Counted from the stretch's first letter, positions 9,241 through 18,035 are shown. The stretch is DNA of 64,000 nucleotides from Streptomyces pactum (GCF_016031615.1 NZ_JACYXC010000001.1:6076001-6140000), one strand, 5' to 3'. Numbers and translations are program-made. Notes: generated by a model from the letters alone, not told the origin.

Positions 9241-9618
9241 GTCACGTTCCTTTCGGGACGGGGAGGGCCGAGCGGTGTGCCCCGGTGGTCCACAGCCGTT
9301 CGGCAACCGGCAGCCTACCCGCCCCCGGCGATCTACACAGCGGCTTGGACATGCTGTTATCGCCGGTCACGGGCTGTCCACCGGGCCCCGGCGGGGCCGG
9401 GCACAACCGCCCCCTGGTGTTCCACTGGAGAGAACTCTATTCTGTTGAGCGGAAATTCCCTTTCACTTTGTGGAAACGTCCGAAGCTGCCCGGAACCCCT
9501 CGGAGCGGGGCCGCGGCCGGACCGGAGAGGTCTTGACGCGACCCGGACCCGAGTGGAAGCTTCAACAAAACGTTGAGATCGGCATTCCGCTGGGCGGAAG
9601 ACGCCGTGGGAGGGAGAG
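9241..9618. promoter_or_regulatory. allR-allB divergent control region
   Basis: Contains GCGGAAATT/GGAAATTCC (palindrome 9451-9459) beside TCTGTTGA (9441-9448, reverse complement TCAACAGA), and a second element TCAACAAAACGTTGA at 9562-9576 (perfect TCAAC/GTTGA arms). These match the two elements over the aceB promoter. TTGACG at 9533-9538 could be a -35 for allB, but the -10 is not convincing. The regions between these sites show nothing else. Confidence 0.55.
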
Positions 9619-10962
9619 GTGGCCGACGTGGAACTGATGCTGCGTTCGACGCGCGTGATCACTCCGGAGGGCACCCGCGCGGCATCCGTCGCCGTCGCCG
9701 GGGGGAAGATCACCGCCGTCCTGCCGCACCGGACCGAGGTGCCCGCCGGATGCCGCCTGGAGGACCTGGGCGACGACGTCCTGCTGCCGGGGCTGGTGGA
9801 CACCCACGTGCACGTCAACGACCCCGGCCGCACCGAGTGGGAGGGGTTCGGCCCGGCGACCCGGGCCGCCGCAGCGGGCGGTGTCACCACGCTGATCGAC
9901 ATGCCGCTCAACAGCGTCCCGCCGACCACCACCACCGAGGCGCTCGACATCAAGCGGGCCGTCGCCCGCGACCGGGTGCACGTCGACGTCGGCTTCTGGG
10001 GCGGCGCCGTCCCCGGCAACGTCCCGCACCTGCGCCCGCTGCACGAGGCCGGCGTCTTCGGCTTCAAGTGCTTCCTGCTCCACTCCGGCGTGGACGAGTT
10101 CCCCCAGCTCTCACCGGCCGAACTGAAGGACGCGCTTGCCGAGATCACCGGCTTCGGCGGCCTGCTCATCGTGCACGCCGAGGACCCGCACCTGATCGAG
10201 GCCGCGCCGCCCGCCACCGGCCCCCGCTACACCTCCTTCCTCGCCTCCCGCCCGCGCGCCGCCGAGGACCGCGCCATCGCCGGTCTGATCGGCCTCGCCC
10301 GCGAACTGGACGCCCGGGTCCACGTCCTCCACCTCTCCTCCGGCGACGCCCTGCCGATGATCGCCGCCGCCCGCCGCGAGGGCGTACGGCTCACCGTCGA
10401 GACCTGCCCGCACTTCCTCACCCTCACCGCCGAGGAAGTCCCCGACGGCGCGACCGAGTTCAAGTGCTGTCCGCCCATCCGGGAGGCGGCCAACCAGGAC
10501 GCCCTCTGGCAGGGCCTGGCCGACGGCGTGATCGACTGCGTGGTCTCCGACCACTCGCCGTGCACCGCCGACCTCAAGGTCGGCGACTTCGGCCAGGCCT
10601 GGGGCGGCATCTCCTCCCTCCAGCTGGGACTGCCCGCGGTATGGACCGCCGCCCGGCGGCGCGGCCACCGGCTGGAGGAGGTGGTCCGCTGGATGGCCAC
10701 CGCGCCGGCCCAACTCGTCGGCCTCGGACACAAGGGCGCCATCGAACCCGGCCGCGACGCCGACTTCGCGGTCCTCGCCCCGGACGAGACCTTCACCGTC
10801 GATCCCGCCGGGCTGCACCACCGCAACCAGGTCACCGCCTACGCGGGCAGGACGCTCCACGGCGTGGTGCGGTCCACCTGGCTGCGCGGCGTCAAGATCG
10901 CCGACCACGGAACCCCCACCGAACCCACCGGCCGACTCCTCGAAAGGCAGCGCACCGTATGA
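9619..10962 (+). CDS. allB: Allantoinase
   Basis: Cyclic amidohydrolase of 447 residues that opens allantoin to allantoate. Metal-centre residues are all present: [10 protein letters not shown] at 61-70 (H63, H65), the carboxylated Lys in FKCFLL (K150), HAED at 186-189, HLSS at 238-241 and DHSP at 311-314. The GTG start overlaps a strong GGGAGGGAGAG ribosome binding region. The stop overlaps the allantoicase ATG (ATGA), indicating translational coupling. Likely repressed by the divergent AllR-like protein. The distinction from dihydroorotase or hydantoinase rests on [11 protein letters not shown] and the allantoicase partner. Confidence 0.95.
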   Translation: MADVELMLRSTRVITPEGTRAASVAVAGGKITAVLPHRTEVPAGCRLEDLGDDVLLPGLVDTHVHVNDPGRTEWEGFGPATRAAAAGGVTTLIDMPLNSVPPTTTTEALDIKRAVARDRVHVDVGFWGGAVPGNVPHLRPLHEAGVFGFKCFLLHSGVDEFPQLSPAELKDALAEITGFGGLLIVHAEDPHLIEAAPPATGPRYTSFLASRPRAAEDRAIAGLIGLARELDARVHVLHLSSGDALPMIAAARREGVRLTVETCPHFLTLTAEEVPDGATEFKCCPPIREAANQDALWQGLADGVIDCVVSDHSPCTADLKVGDFGQAWGGISSLQLGLPAVWTAARRRGHRLEEVVRWMATAPAQLVGLGHKGAIEPGRDADFAVLAPDETFTVDPAGLHHRNQVTAYAGRTLHGVVRSTWLRGVKIADHGTPTEPTGRLLERQRTV

Positions 10963-12110
10963 CCGCCGCGATCCCTTCCTTCACCGGAGACGCCAGCCCG
11001 TACGGAGGCGGCGACCCCTACGCCGACTACCGCACCCCCGGGCCGTCCGGTTTCCCCTTCGCCCACCTCGCCGACCTCGCCGACCGACGGCTGGGCGCCG
11101 GGGTGATCGCGGCCAACGACGAGTTCTTCGCGGAGCGTGAGAACCTCCTCAAGCCCGAGGCCGCCCACTTCGACCCCGAGGCGTTCGGCCACAAGGGCAA
11201 GATCATGGACGGCTGGGAGACCCGGCGCCGGCGCGGCACCGGCCCCGACGTGCCGCACCCCGCCGACGACGACCACGACTGGGCGCTCATCCGGCTCGGC
11301 GCGCCCGGTGTCGTCCGCGGCATCGTCGTGGACACCGCCCACTTCCGCGGCAACTACCCGCAGGCGGTGAGCGTGGAGGCCACCTCGGTGCCCGGCTCGC
11401 CGTCGCCGGAGGACCTCCTCGCCGACGACGTGGAGTGGACCGTGCTGGTGCCGCGCACCCCGGTCGGCGGCCACGCGGCGAACGGCTTCACCGTGGACTG
11501 CGAACGCCGCTTCACCCACCTGCGGCTCAAGCAGCACCCCGACGGCGGCATCGCCCGGCTGCGGGTGTACGGCGAGGTGGCCCCGGCGCCCGAGTGGCTC
11601 GCCGCCCTCGGCACCTTCGACCTGGTGGCGCTGGAGAACGGCGGTGCGGTCGAGGACGCCTCGGACCGCTTCTACTCGCCGCCCACCAACACCATCCAGC
11701 CCGGCCGTTCGCGGAAGATGGACGACGGCTGGGAGACCCGCCGCCGCCGGGACAAGGGCAACGACTGGGTGCGCTACCGGCTCACCGAGCAGGCCGAGAT
11801 CCGCGCCGTGGAGATCGACACCGGCTATCTGAAGGGCAACTCGGCGGGCTGGGCCGCGCTGTACGCGCTGGACGCCACGAGCGGAGCCGACCCGGCCGAC
11901 CACACCACCGGCTGGGTCGAGATCCTGCCCCGCACCCGGCTCCAGCCCGACACCGTGCACCGCTTCCTGCCGGCGGACGCGCCCGCCGCCACGCACGTAC
12001 GGATCGACATCTTCCCCGACGGCGGCATCGCCCGGCTCCGGCTGCACGGTGCGCTCACCGCCGACGGCGCCGAGCGGCTCGCCGCCCGCCACGCCGAACT
12101 GGAGGGCTGA
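10959..12110 (+). CDS. alc: Allantoicase
   Basis: Hydrolyses allantoate to ureidoglycolate and urea. The 383-residue chain shows the family's duplicated jelly-roll domain: the first half contains [11 protein letters not shown] with [12 protein letters not shown], the second [17 protein letters not shown] with [11 protein letters not shown]. Each half ends with the [20 protein letters not shown] motif. It starts at an ATG overlapping the allantoinase stop, so the two are one operon. A strong hairpin follows at 12168. Glyoxylate made later in the pathway would feed malate synthase at 4423-6048. No ureidoglycolate lyase or urease is present in the window. Confidence 0.95.
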   Translation: MTAAIPSFTGDASPYGGGDPYADYRTPGPSGFPFAHLADLADRRLGAGVIAANDEFFAERENLLKPEAAHFDPEAFGHKGKIMDGWETRRRRGTGPDVPHPADDDHDWALIRLGAPGVVRGIVVDTAHFRGNYPQAVSVEATSVPGSPSPEDLLADDVEWTVLVPRTPVGGHAANGFTVDCERRFTHLRLKQHPDGGIARLRVYGEVAPAPEWLAALGTFDLVALENGGAVEDASDRFYSPPTNTIQPGRSRKMDDGWETRRRRDKGNDWVRYRLTEQAEIRAVEIDTGYLKGNSAGWAALYALDATSGADPADHTTGWVEILPRTRLQPDTVHRFLPADAPAATHVRIDIFPDGGIARLRLHGALTADGAERLAARHAELEG

Positions 12111-12145
12111 GCCGCCACCGCGGACCGGAGAAACGTTCCGTCGCT

Positions 12146-12169
12146 GGTCGGCCGGTCGGCCGGTCGGCC
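12146..12169. repeat. Three tandem copies of GGTCGGCC
   Basis: GGTCGGCC is repeated exactly three times head to tail just before the allB-alc terminator hairpin. Short GC tandem repeats of this kind arise by slippage; no function is evident. Confidence 0.8.
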
Positions 12170-12193
12170 CGCGGCGGGCGTTCCCGCCGCGGG
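12168..12193 (+). terminator. Terminator hairpin after allB-alc
   Basis: A perfect 11-bp stem CCCGCGGCGGG / CCCGCCGCGGG with a 4-nt loop (CGTT), 58 bp after the alc stop and ahead of a convergent gene. It has no U-tract. Confidence 0.75.
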
Positions 12194-12273
12194 TGGGGCC
12201 CGGCCGGCGCGGGCGGGCGTCCCCCACGGGCTGAGCAACCCGGTACGGGCCCGGTACGGGCCGAGTGCGGCCG

Positions 12274-13164
12274 CTACGGTCCGGCCGGTGGCACCGGCTT
12301 GGGCAGCCCGATGGGGTTGGGGAACCGCAGCGCGGTGCCGCAGGCGTGGGCCAGCGGGGTCAGCAGCGCGGCCAGCCGCCGCCGCTCCTCGACGGCCAGG
12401 CCCTGCCAGGGCCGGGCGGCCGCGCGGTCGGTGGCCCGCTCCACCGCCTCCAGCACCCGCCGGCCCTCCGCCGTCGCCGAGCCCTCCGGGTCCAGCAGGC
12501 CGCGCCCGGCCAGCCGGTCCCGGGCGGCCGCCCACTCCTGGTCGGTCCATCCCCGGTACGGCTGCAACTCGGTGCGCGGCAGGTCCACCCCGGAGCGCAG
12601 CACCAGGGTCTCGCACCCGTCCAGGTCGGCGGCGACCAGCGCCGCCACATGCCCGTCGCCCCGGTGCTCCCGCAGGATCGTGGTGGCGTGCCACAGCCGG
12701 TCCACCGGGTCCCGCGGCACCGGCAGCGCCGCGTTCGCCGCGCCCAGCACCCGGCCGCCCAGATCCAGCCGAACCGCGACGGCCAGCAGCGCGTCACCGG
12801 CCCGGGCCACCTCCTCCTGGTGCCCCTGGAGCAGTCGGCGCAGTGCCGCCCCCGCGCCCGCGCGCCGGATCTCCACGGCGCGCGCGGGGCCGGCGATCTG
12901 CCACACCGCCGGCAGCGCCCGGGCCACCATGGCGGGTGCGAAGCCGAAGAAGGCGGCCACCACCGGTTCCGGGCCGACCGGTCCCAGCGGTGCCGCCCGG
13001 CCGGCGAAGTAGCCGCGCCAGAAGCCCCGCAGCCCCGCCTCCTCGAAGGCGGCGCGCGCCTCCGGGGCGAAGTAGGTGACGGCGTGGACGGGTTCCAGCA
13101 GTGCCCACATGGCGCGGGCGCAGGTGGCGGCCGGGGTGGGGGTGTCGGTGGCGTGGGAGGTCAT
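12274..13164 (-). CDS. SCO6745-like family protein
   Basis: A 296-residue soluble protein resembling the actinobacterial SCO6745 family. The N-terminal helix ALLEPVHAVTYFAPEARAAFEEAGL and the segment GLRGFWRGYFAGRAAPLG are typical. The C-terminal half (SGVDLPRTELQPYRGWTDQEWAAARDRLAGRGLLD...TAEGRRVLEAVERATDRAA) reads like a MarR-like winged-helix fold. No enzymatic motif is evident, and the function of the family is not known to me. It is convergent with alc and divergent from the acetyltransferase gene at 13298. Confidence 0.75.
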   Translation of the reverse strand: MTSHATDTPTPAATCARAMWALLEPVHAVTYFAPEARAAFEEAGLRGFWRGYFAGRAAPLGPVGPEPVVAAFFGFAPAMVARALPAVWQIAGPARAVEIRRAGAGAALRRLLQGHQEEVARAGDALLAVAVRLDLGGRVLGAANAALPVPRDPVDRLWHATTILREHRGDGHVAALVAADLDGCETLVLRSGVDLPRTELQPYRGWTDQEWAAARDRLAGRGLLDPEGSATAEGRRVLEAVERATDRAAARPWQGLAVEERRRLAALLTPLAHACGTALRFPNPIGLPKPVPPAGP

Positions 13165-13297
13165 GGATCACCAGATTGCCAGAGCGGCGGCGGGAGTTCG
13201 AGGGACGGGAACGGGGTGGGCGGGCGACCGCCGTACGGCCGTCGGGGCCGCCGGGCCGTCGGGGAGCGCCGTCGGACGGGCGTGCGAGGATTTCGGA

Positions 13298-13825
13298 GTG
13301 AACGATCTCCGCTTCCGCCCGGCCACCGGGACCGACCTGTCCACCCTCGTCCGGCTCCGCGACGACGCGGCCCGCTGGATGCTGGCGCGCGGCGTCACCG
13401 GGCAGTGGCGGCCGGGGGAGCTGGACGAGGACCACTTCCGCCGGGTCATGGCACGCGGCGAGGTCTGGCTGGCGGAGGCTCGGGAGGGCGTCGTCGGCGC
13501 CTGGGAGCTGTGGTGGGAGGACGAGGCGGCCTGGGGCCCGCAGCCGCCGGTGGCCGGATATGTGCACCGGCTGATGGTGGACCGGAGCACCGCCGCGCCC
13601 GGCACCGGACGGTTGCTGCTGGAAGCGGCCGAACGCCGGGTGGCCGCGGTGGGACGCGGCCGGGTGCGCCTGGACTGCCTGGCCACCAACCCGCAGCTCA
13701 ACGCCTACTACCGGGCGGCTGGTTACCGGGTGGTGGGCCACGCGGAGGGGAAGCCGCAGCCGGGCGGGGTGGCCAAGTCCTTCACGCTGCTGGAGAAGCG
13801 GCTCCGGGCGGCGGTGGACGGCTGA
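13298..13825 (+). CDS. GNAT-family N-acetyltransferase
   Basis: A 175-residue acetyl-CoA-dependent acetyltransferase. It begins FRPATGTDLSTLVRLRDDAARWML. The CoA-binding region is YVHRLMVDRSTAAPGTGRLLLEAAERR, and the C-terminal motif B is LDCLATNPQLNAYYRAAGYRVVG. The GTG start follows GAGGA with an 8-9-nt gap. The substrate cannot be inferred; relatives modify antibiotics, amino acids or proteins. The divergent partner is the SCO6745-like gene, with 133 bp between starts. Confidence 0.85.
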   Translation: MNDLRFRPATGTDLSTLVRLRDDAARWMLARGVTGQWRPGELDEDHFRRVMARGEVWLAEAREGVVGAWELWWEDEAAWGPQPPVAGYVHRLMVDRSTAAPGTGRLLLEAAERRVAAVGRGRVRLDCLATNPQLNAYYRAAGYRVVGHAEGKPQPGGVAKSFTLLEKRLRAAVDG

Positions 13826-13995
13826 CGCGTCCCGGGCCGCCCCTCCGGCGGGGTGGGGGGTCCGGGTTCGGGCGGGGGCCGCGGCCCGGGCCCCGGTGCG
13901 GCGCGGGACCGGCCGGCCCGGCACGGGGTTCCGGTGCGGTGCCGCCGGCCCGGCCCGGGATTCCGGTGGTGCCGTGCCGGGGACGGCCGCGCCGG

Positions 13996-14238
13996 TCAGC
14001 GCGGAACCGGGGTCGTCGTGCTCCGGCCGGGCCGCGTGCCCGCCGGCGGGTAGTCGCAGTCGAGGCTGCTCATCTCGCGGTCGCCGTCGTCCGCGTCGAT
14101 GACCACCGAGCCGGTGCAGGCACGTCCGTGTTCGTCGGTCCAGGTGACGAGTTCGCTCTTGTCCGACTCCGCGCAGCCGGTGAGCAGGACGACCGCGATC
14201 AGCGGTCCGGCGAGCGCGGTCATCCTGCGCGTGCTCAT
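13996..14238 (-). CDS. Small predicted lipoprotein
   Basis: An 80-residue exported protein. The N-terminus MSTRRMTALAGPLIAVVLLTGC is a lipoprotein signal peptide with lipobox LLTGC, so Cys22 would be lipidated. The short mature part contains two further Cys (HGRACTGSV and LDCDYPP) that could form a disulfide. The ATG follows GGGGGCGAC. No family is recognised and the neighbours give no clue. Confidence 0.6.
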   Translation of the reverse strand: MSTRRMTALAGPLIAVVLLTGCAESDKSELVTWTDEHGRACTGSVVIDADDGDREMSSLDCDYPPAGTRPGRSTTTPVPR

Positions 14239-14551
14239 GTCGCCCCCGCGGGACGGTCCTCCCGGTCTCTCGGACTGCCGGGCAGCATCGGGCACCGGCA
14301 TGGCCACGTCGGGGCGCGCGGGTGAACACGCCGCCGACAACGGTGGGCCGGCCGCGACCGCGGTGCCGGGCACGCCGGCCCGCGCACGGGACCGCGGTGT
14401 GTCCCGCGCACGGGTCTGCGGCCTGCCCCGGGCGGAGGGGGTGAGCCGTTCGACGGCGCCGGGCCGGCCCACGGGCCACGGCAGCGCCACGGTGGCCGGG
14501 AGCCGTCGGGCCGTCCGGCGGGCGGCTCCGCGCGAGGGGTGTCCCGGGCGC
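14239..14551. other. 313-bp region with no gene seen
   Basis: GC-rich spacer upstream of the lipoprotein gene and downstream of the DUF6126 gene. It would hold the lipoprotein promoter and the terminator of the XRE-cupin/DUF6126 operon, but no clear hairpin or hexamers stand out. Confidence 0.5.
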
Positions 14552-14857
14552 CTATGCCCCGCCGAGGTAGAAGAGGAGGAAGAGGAACGCGGCGATGACG
14601 TGGACGCCGACGAGGTAGACGAAGATCCGGAAGGCGATCGCCCGAGGGGTGCGGTCCTCCTCGTTGACGGTGCGGTCCGGGGCCGTCACCGGCGCCCGTG
14701 CCGCCGGGGCGCTCGTTGCCGCAGCCGTTTCCGTCGACGTCTCCGCCCCTGCCGCCGTCTCCGTCCGAGCCGGCCGCTCCGTCTCCGCGGCGGGGTCGGG
14801 GGCGGCGGCCGGGTCGGTGTGCGTACCGGGGTGCGCGGTGTGCCGGGCTTCCGTCAT
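14552..14857 (-). CDS. DUF6126-type small membrane protein
   Basis: A 101-residue protein with a long Ala/Thr/Pro-rich N-terminal half and a single C-terminal membrane helix (AFRIFVYLVGVHVIAAFLFLLFYLGGA). The conserved DRTPRAIAFRIFVYLVGVH region matches my memory of DUF6126, a Streptomyces family regularly paired with XRE-cupin regulators. The ATG overlaps the stop of the regulator gene (ATGA) and also has its own GGAGG ribosome binding site, so the two are one operon. Topology suggests a cytoplasmic disordered tail. Function unknown. Confidence 0.7.
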   Translation of the reverse strand: MTEARHTAHPGTHTDPAAAPDPAAETERPARTETAAGAETSTETAAATSAPAARAPVTAPDRTVNEEDRTPRAIAFRIFVYLVGVHVIAAFLFLLFYLGGA

Positions 14858-15630
14858 GGGGTGCCTCCAGGCGTGGGCGGGATTCCGTGGCCGGGCGGGG
14901 TGCCGGGGCCCGCGGTGGGCGGGCCGCCGGGCGGTGCACCCGGCGGCCCGTGCGGGACGTCGCCGGGGAAGCCGGCCGGGGTAGCCCGCAGGGGTTGCCG
15001 CGGGCGGACCGGGGGACGCCCCGGGGAGGGGTCGCCCAGGCACAGCTCGGCCGCGCCGCTCTGGATCAGGGTGTGGACGAAGAGCAGGTCCACTCCGCCC
15101 CGGGAGGCCGCCGCCAGCCGGTGCGGGGTCAGCGAGTCGTAGTGCGCCGCGTCACCGGGCGCCAGGATGTGCGTGGCCTCGCCGAGGACCAGCCGCAGCT
15201 GCCCGTCGAGGACGTAGAGCCACTCCTCGCCCGGGTGCACCCGGACCAGGTCCTCCTCCGGGCTCTGCCGCGGCGGCACGTGGACCCGCAGGGCCTGCAT
15301 CGCGCGCCCCGAGCCGCCGGCCCGCCAGTACGTCCAGCCGCCGCTGGCCGACGCCTCCATCCGGTCGCCGCGCACGATCGGGTCCCGCTCCGGCGGAACC
15401 TCGCCGAGCAGGTCCGATACCGTGGTTCCGTAGATACGTGCGAGGGCCAGCAGCATCGGCAGCGACGGCTGGCGGTGGCCGGTCTCCAGCCGGGAGAGGT
15501 GGGCGGGGGAGAGTCCGGCCAGCCGGGCCGCGGCTTCCAGGGTCAGTCCGCTGCGTTGCCGCAGGCCACGCAGACGAGGGGCGACGGCCGGCAGCGCGCC
15601 GCCGGCCGCGTCCTCGGTTGAGGAGGTCAT
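14854..15630 (-). CDS. XRE-family regulator with C-terminal cupin domain
   Basis: A 258-residue transcription factor. The helix-turn-helix spans about 18-72 (LRGLRQRSGLTLEAAARLAGLSPAHLSRLETGHRQPSL). A cupin barrel follows at about 110-190 with VHPGEEWLYVLDGQLRLVLGE and LAPGDAAHYDSLTPHRL, presumably the ligand sensor. A Pro/Gly-rich tail of about 50 residues follows. The only upstream ATG directly abuts GGAGGT, too close for a normal ribosome site; a -10-like TATACC ends 6 nt before the ATG, so the mRNA is probably leaderless. Two palindromes over the -35 suggest autorepression. DUF6126 is translationally coupled. Confidence 0.85.
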   Translation of the reverse strand: MTSSTEDAAGGALPAVAPRLRGLRQRSGLTLEAAARLAGLSPAHLSRLETGHRQPSLPMLLALARIYGTTVSDLLGEVPPERDPIVRGDRMEASASGGWTYWRAGGSGRAMQALRVHVPPRQSPEEDLVRVHPGEEWLYVLDGQLRLVLGEATHILAPGDAAHYDSLTPHRLAAASRGGVDLLFVHTLIQSGAAELCLGDPSPGRPPVRPRQPLRATPAGFPGDVPHGPPGAPPGGPPTAGPGTPPGHGIPPTPGGTP

Positions 15631-15687
15631 ACCTCCGGTATAGCCAGCTTTTCGCCTGTGAGGCAAAAGTTTTGCCTCTGAGGCAAA
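15631..15687 (-). promoter_or_regulatory. Leaderless promoter with two tandem palindromic operators
   Basis: Palindrome 1, TTTTCGCCTGTGAGGCAAAA (15649-15668), is imperfect. Palindrome 2, TTTGCCTCTGAGGCAAA (15671-15687), is perfect with a central base. Read on the minus strand, TTGCCT from palindrome 1 acts as -35, followed by an 18-bp spacer and TATACC as -10, 6 nt before the ATG at 15630. The operator therefore covers the -35. The centres are about 20 bp apart, on the same DNA face. Confidence 0.7.
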
Positions 15688-16427
15688 GCGGCCTCCGTCT
15701 GTGCCTGCGTCGGGGCCCGGGTCCGCACCCCGACCGACTCCCCGCGCGTCCATGGCCCCGGCTCGCGTCCCCGTCGTGCCCGGGCGCGCCCCGAGCTCCC
15801 GCCCCGCCCGTCCGGGGGCCGGGCCGGGCCGGGGAGCCTGGCCGGTACGTCGGCGCCGGGCGGGTGCGGCGCGGGTACGTCGGCGCTCACGCCGGTGGTC
15901 GGCGCCGGGCCGGTGCGTCGCGGGTGCGGCACGGGCGGCGTGCGGGCCGTACGGACGCGGGCGGGATCCGGACCGGGGTCGGCGCCGGTGCGGCGCGGGC
16001 CGGGCCGGCCCGCGTCGCATGGGGGCGGGGTTCGGGGGCGGCGGTGGTGGCGCCCGGTGTGAGCCGGCCCGGCGAGAATCCGCAGTGCCCGTCCCGGTGG
16101 TCCGGTGCGTACGGCGCGAGGCGCGCCCGCCGTGACATCCCCGCTGTGACGGACCCGCTGTGACGTCGACGGGGGCCCATCCGCCGCGGCGCGGCGGAGT
16201 CCCGGTGCGGCGGCGCCGGGCGCGGCCGGGGCCGGGGTCCGGCCCCATGGCCGGGGCGGCGACCGGTCCGGGAGGCCGGCGCGTTCCCGCGTACCGGTCA
16301 CGGGTCCTTCACCGGTCGCTGACATGTCGTCCGGGTCGGTGACGTGTCGTTCGATGCCGTGAACTCACGCGGAACTCCGCGTCGTTGGCGTTGACATGAC
16401 ATCTCCGTGGCGGGCCATGCTGTCCCC
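15688..16427. other. 740-bp region with no gene; repeats before the RNase gene
   Basis: I see no supportable gene. CCCGCTGTGACG occurs twice within 16135-16165. A 20-bp-period imperfect direct repeat lies at 16314-16350: GGTCGCTGACATGTCGT, then GGTCGGTGACGTGTCGT, each holding a GACRTGTC palindrome. TTGACA at 16391-16396 with CATGCT at 16416-16421 is a possible weak promoter, 19-bp spacer, ending 6 nt before the RNase ATG. Confidence 0.5.
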
Positions 16428-16874
16428 ATGAGAATCCCCCCACGGATCGCCCGCATCGGCGCGCTCGGCGCCCTCGCCTCGGCGCTGGTCCTCGCCGGAC
16501 CCGCCGCGGCGGCCACCCCTGCCACCCCCGCCCTCACCGACGGCGCCCACGACCGGATCGCGGCCACCGCACCGGCCGGGACCGCCGCGGTCGGTGACAT
16601 CTGCCTCTCCGACCTCCCCCGGGAAGCCCACGACACCCTGGACCTGATCGCCTCCGGCGGTCCCTACCCGTTCCCGCAGGACGGCACGGTCTTCCAGAAC
16701 CGGGAGGGCATCCTGCCGCGGCAGTCCCTGGGCTACTACCACGAGTACACGGTGGTCACCCCGGGGTCGGACGACCGCGGCGCACGCCGCATCGTCACCG
16801 GCGACGGAGGCCGCGAGGACTACTACACCGCCGACCACTACCGGTCCTTCGACCTCGTCAACCACGGCTGCTGA
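16428..16874 (+). CDS. Secreted guanyl-specific ribonuclease (RNase Sa/N1/T1 family)
   Basis: An extracellular RNase cleaving after G. The 148-residue precursor has a signal peptide (about residues 1-29, PPRIARIGALGALASALVLAGPAAAA), a short Ala/Thr-rich propeptide, and a mature domain of about 96 residues closely resembling RNase Sa. Visible are FPQDGTVFQNREGILP (guanine-binding loop), YYHEYTV with catalytic Glu106, ARRIVTG with the catalytic Arg, and DYYTADHY with catalytic His137. Cys59 and C-terminal Cys148 would form the conserved disulfide. No good ribosome binding site precedes the ATG, so leaderless translation or a GTG at 16407 are options. No barstar-type inhibitor gene is nearby. 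Confidence 0.93.
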   Translation: MRIPPRIARIGALGALASALVLAGPAAAATPATPALTDGAHDRIAATAPAGTAAVGDICLSDLPREAHDTLDLIASGGPYPFPQDGTVFQNREGILPRQSLGYYHEYTVVTPGSDDRGARRIVTGDGGREDYYTADHYRSFDLVNHGC

Positions 16875-17116
16875 GCCCTCCGGCCCCGGCGCCACTCCCC
16901 GCCGGTCCCCGCGGTCGCCGCTCCCCTTCCGGTGGCGACCGCGGTCCCCGGCCGCGCCCCGGGCTCGTTCCCGCACCCGCACCCGTGCTCGTGCCCGCGC
17001 GCACAGGGTTCCCGCGCCCCTGTCCGTGCCGCGCCGTGCCCCCGCGTCCCCCTGTCGGGCGGGCCACCGCGCCCGTACCCCGCCGGACGGCCCCGCGGGC
17101 CGCGAAGGGCGGCGGA

Positions 17117-18022
17117 TCAGTGCGCCGGGACGCCCGCCGAACGGTCCTCGGCGAACGCGCCGACGAAGTCACGGATCACGGTCCGGTGGTCGTCCGGCCG
17201 CCAGACCAGGGCGAGCCGGCTGGGGGAGAGGCCGCCGACCGGCAGGGTCACCACCCCGGGGCGGCGGTAGATCTCGGCGTTCCCGGACGCCAGCAGCACC
17301 ACCCCGCTGCCCTCCTCCACCGCCTCGAAGGTCTCGTCGGCGTTGGAGACGGTCGCGCCGATCCGCACCGGCCGGCCGCCGCGCTCCGGCACCGCCAGCC
17401 AGAAGTCCCGCAGCACCCCCGCGCTCTCCGGCAGCGCCAGGAACGGTTCGTCGAGCAGTTCCTCGAAGGCCACCTCCGAGCGGCCGGCGAACCGGTGCCC
17501 GGCCGGCATCGCCACCCAGCGCGGCTCGGTGGCCACCACCCGTACCGCGAACGCTTCCTGATCGGGGATCGGCAGCCACAGCAGGGCCGCGTCCACCTGC
17601 CCGGCGGCCAGCCCCGCCGTCGCGTCCTCCCAGTCCACCTGGCGTATCCGGATGCGCCAGGCGGGGTGCCGTTCGGCGAGCCGGGCGCGGGCGGCCGGGA
17701 GCAGTCCGCGGCCGATGCTGGAGGACACCCCGACGGTCAGCACCGCGGCCTCCGCGGCCGCGGCGTCGCTCACCGCCCGCTGCGCCTCGTCCCAGGCCCG
17801 GATGACCTCGCGGGCCTGGGGCAGCAGTGCCTGCCCGGGCGCGGTCAGGGTGACCGACCGCCGGTCCCGGTTGAACAGCCGCACCCGGAGCAGCTCCTCC
17901 AGCTGTTTGATCTGCTTGCTGAGCGCGGGCTGGGAGACGAACAACCGCTCGGCCGCCCGGGTGAAGTTGAGCTCCTCGGCGGTGGCGACGAAGTACCGAA
18001 GGTCACGCAGGTGAGCGTCCAT
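17117..18022 (-). CDS. LysR-family transcriptional regulator
   Basis: A 301-residue LTTR. The winged helix is at 5-65 (LRDLRYFVATAEELNFTRAAERLFVSQPALSKQIKQLEELL) and the effector-binding periplasmic-binding-protein-like domain at about 90-295 (LTVGVSSSIGRGLLPAARARLAERHP). It is divergent from the SDR gene at 18085. A perfect LysR-type palindrome lies on its own start codon, so autoregulation and control of the SDR are likely. Effector unknown. Confidence 0.9.
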   Translation of the reverse strand: MDAHLRDLRYFVATAEELNFTRAAERLFVSQPALSKQIKQLEELLRVRLFNRDRRSVTLTAPGQALLPQAREVIRAWDEAQRAVSDAAAAEAAVLTVGVSSSIGRGLLPAARARLAERHPAWRIRIRQVDWEDATAGLAAGQVDAALLWLPIPDQEAFAVRVVATEPRWVAMPAGHRFAGRSEVAFEELLDEPFLALPESAGVLRDFWLAVPERGGRPVRIGATVSNADETFEAVEEGSGVVLLASGNAEIYRRPGVVTLPVGGLSPSRLALVWRPDDHRTVIRDFVGAFAEDRSAGVPAH

Positions 18023-18035
18023 AGCCGATGGCTAT
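18021..18035. promoter_or_regulatory. LysR-type box (T-N11-A) on the regulator start codon
   Basis: ATAGCCGATGGCTAT has perfect arms ATAGCC/GGCTAT around GAT and fits the T-N11-A rule. It overlaps the ATG of the LysR gene (complement 18020-18022) and lies about 50 bp before the SDR start. Confidence 0.65.

Noticed and set aside
15701..16160. Plus-strand frames between the XRE-cupin and RNase genes
   Set aside because: Arg/Gly/Ala/Pro-only translations, no ribosome site, no domain.
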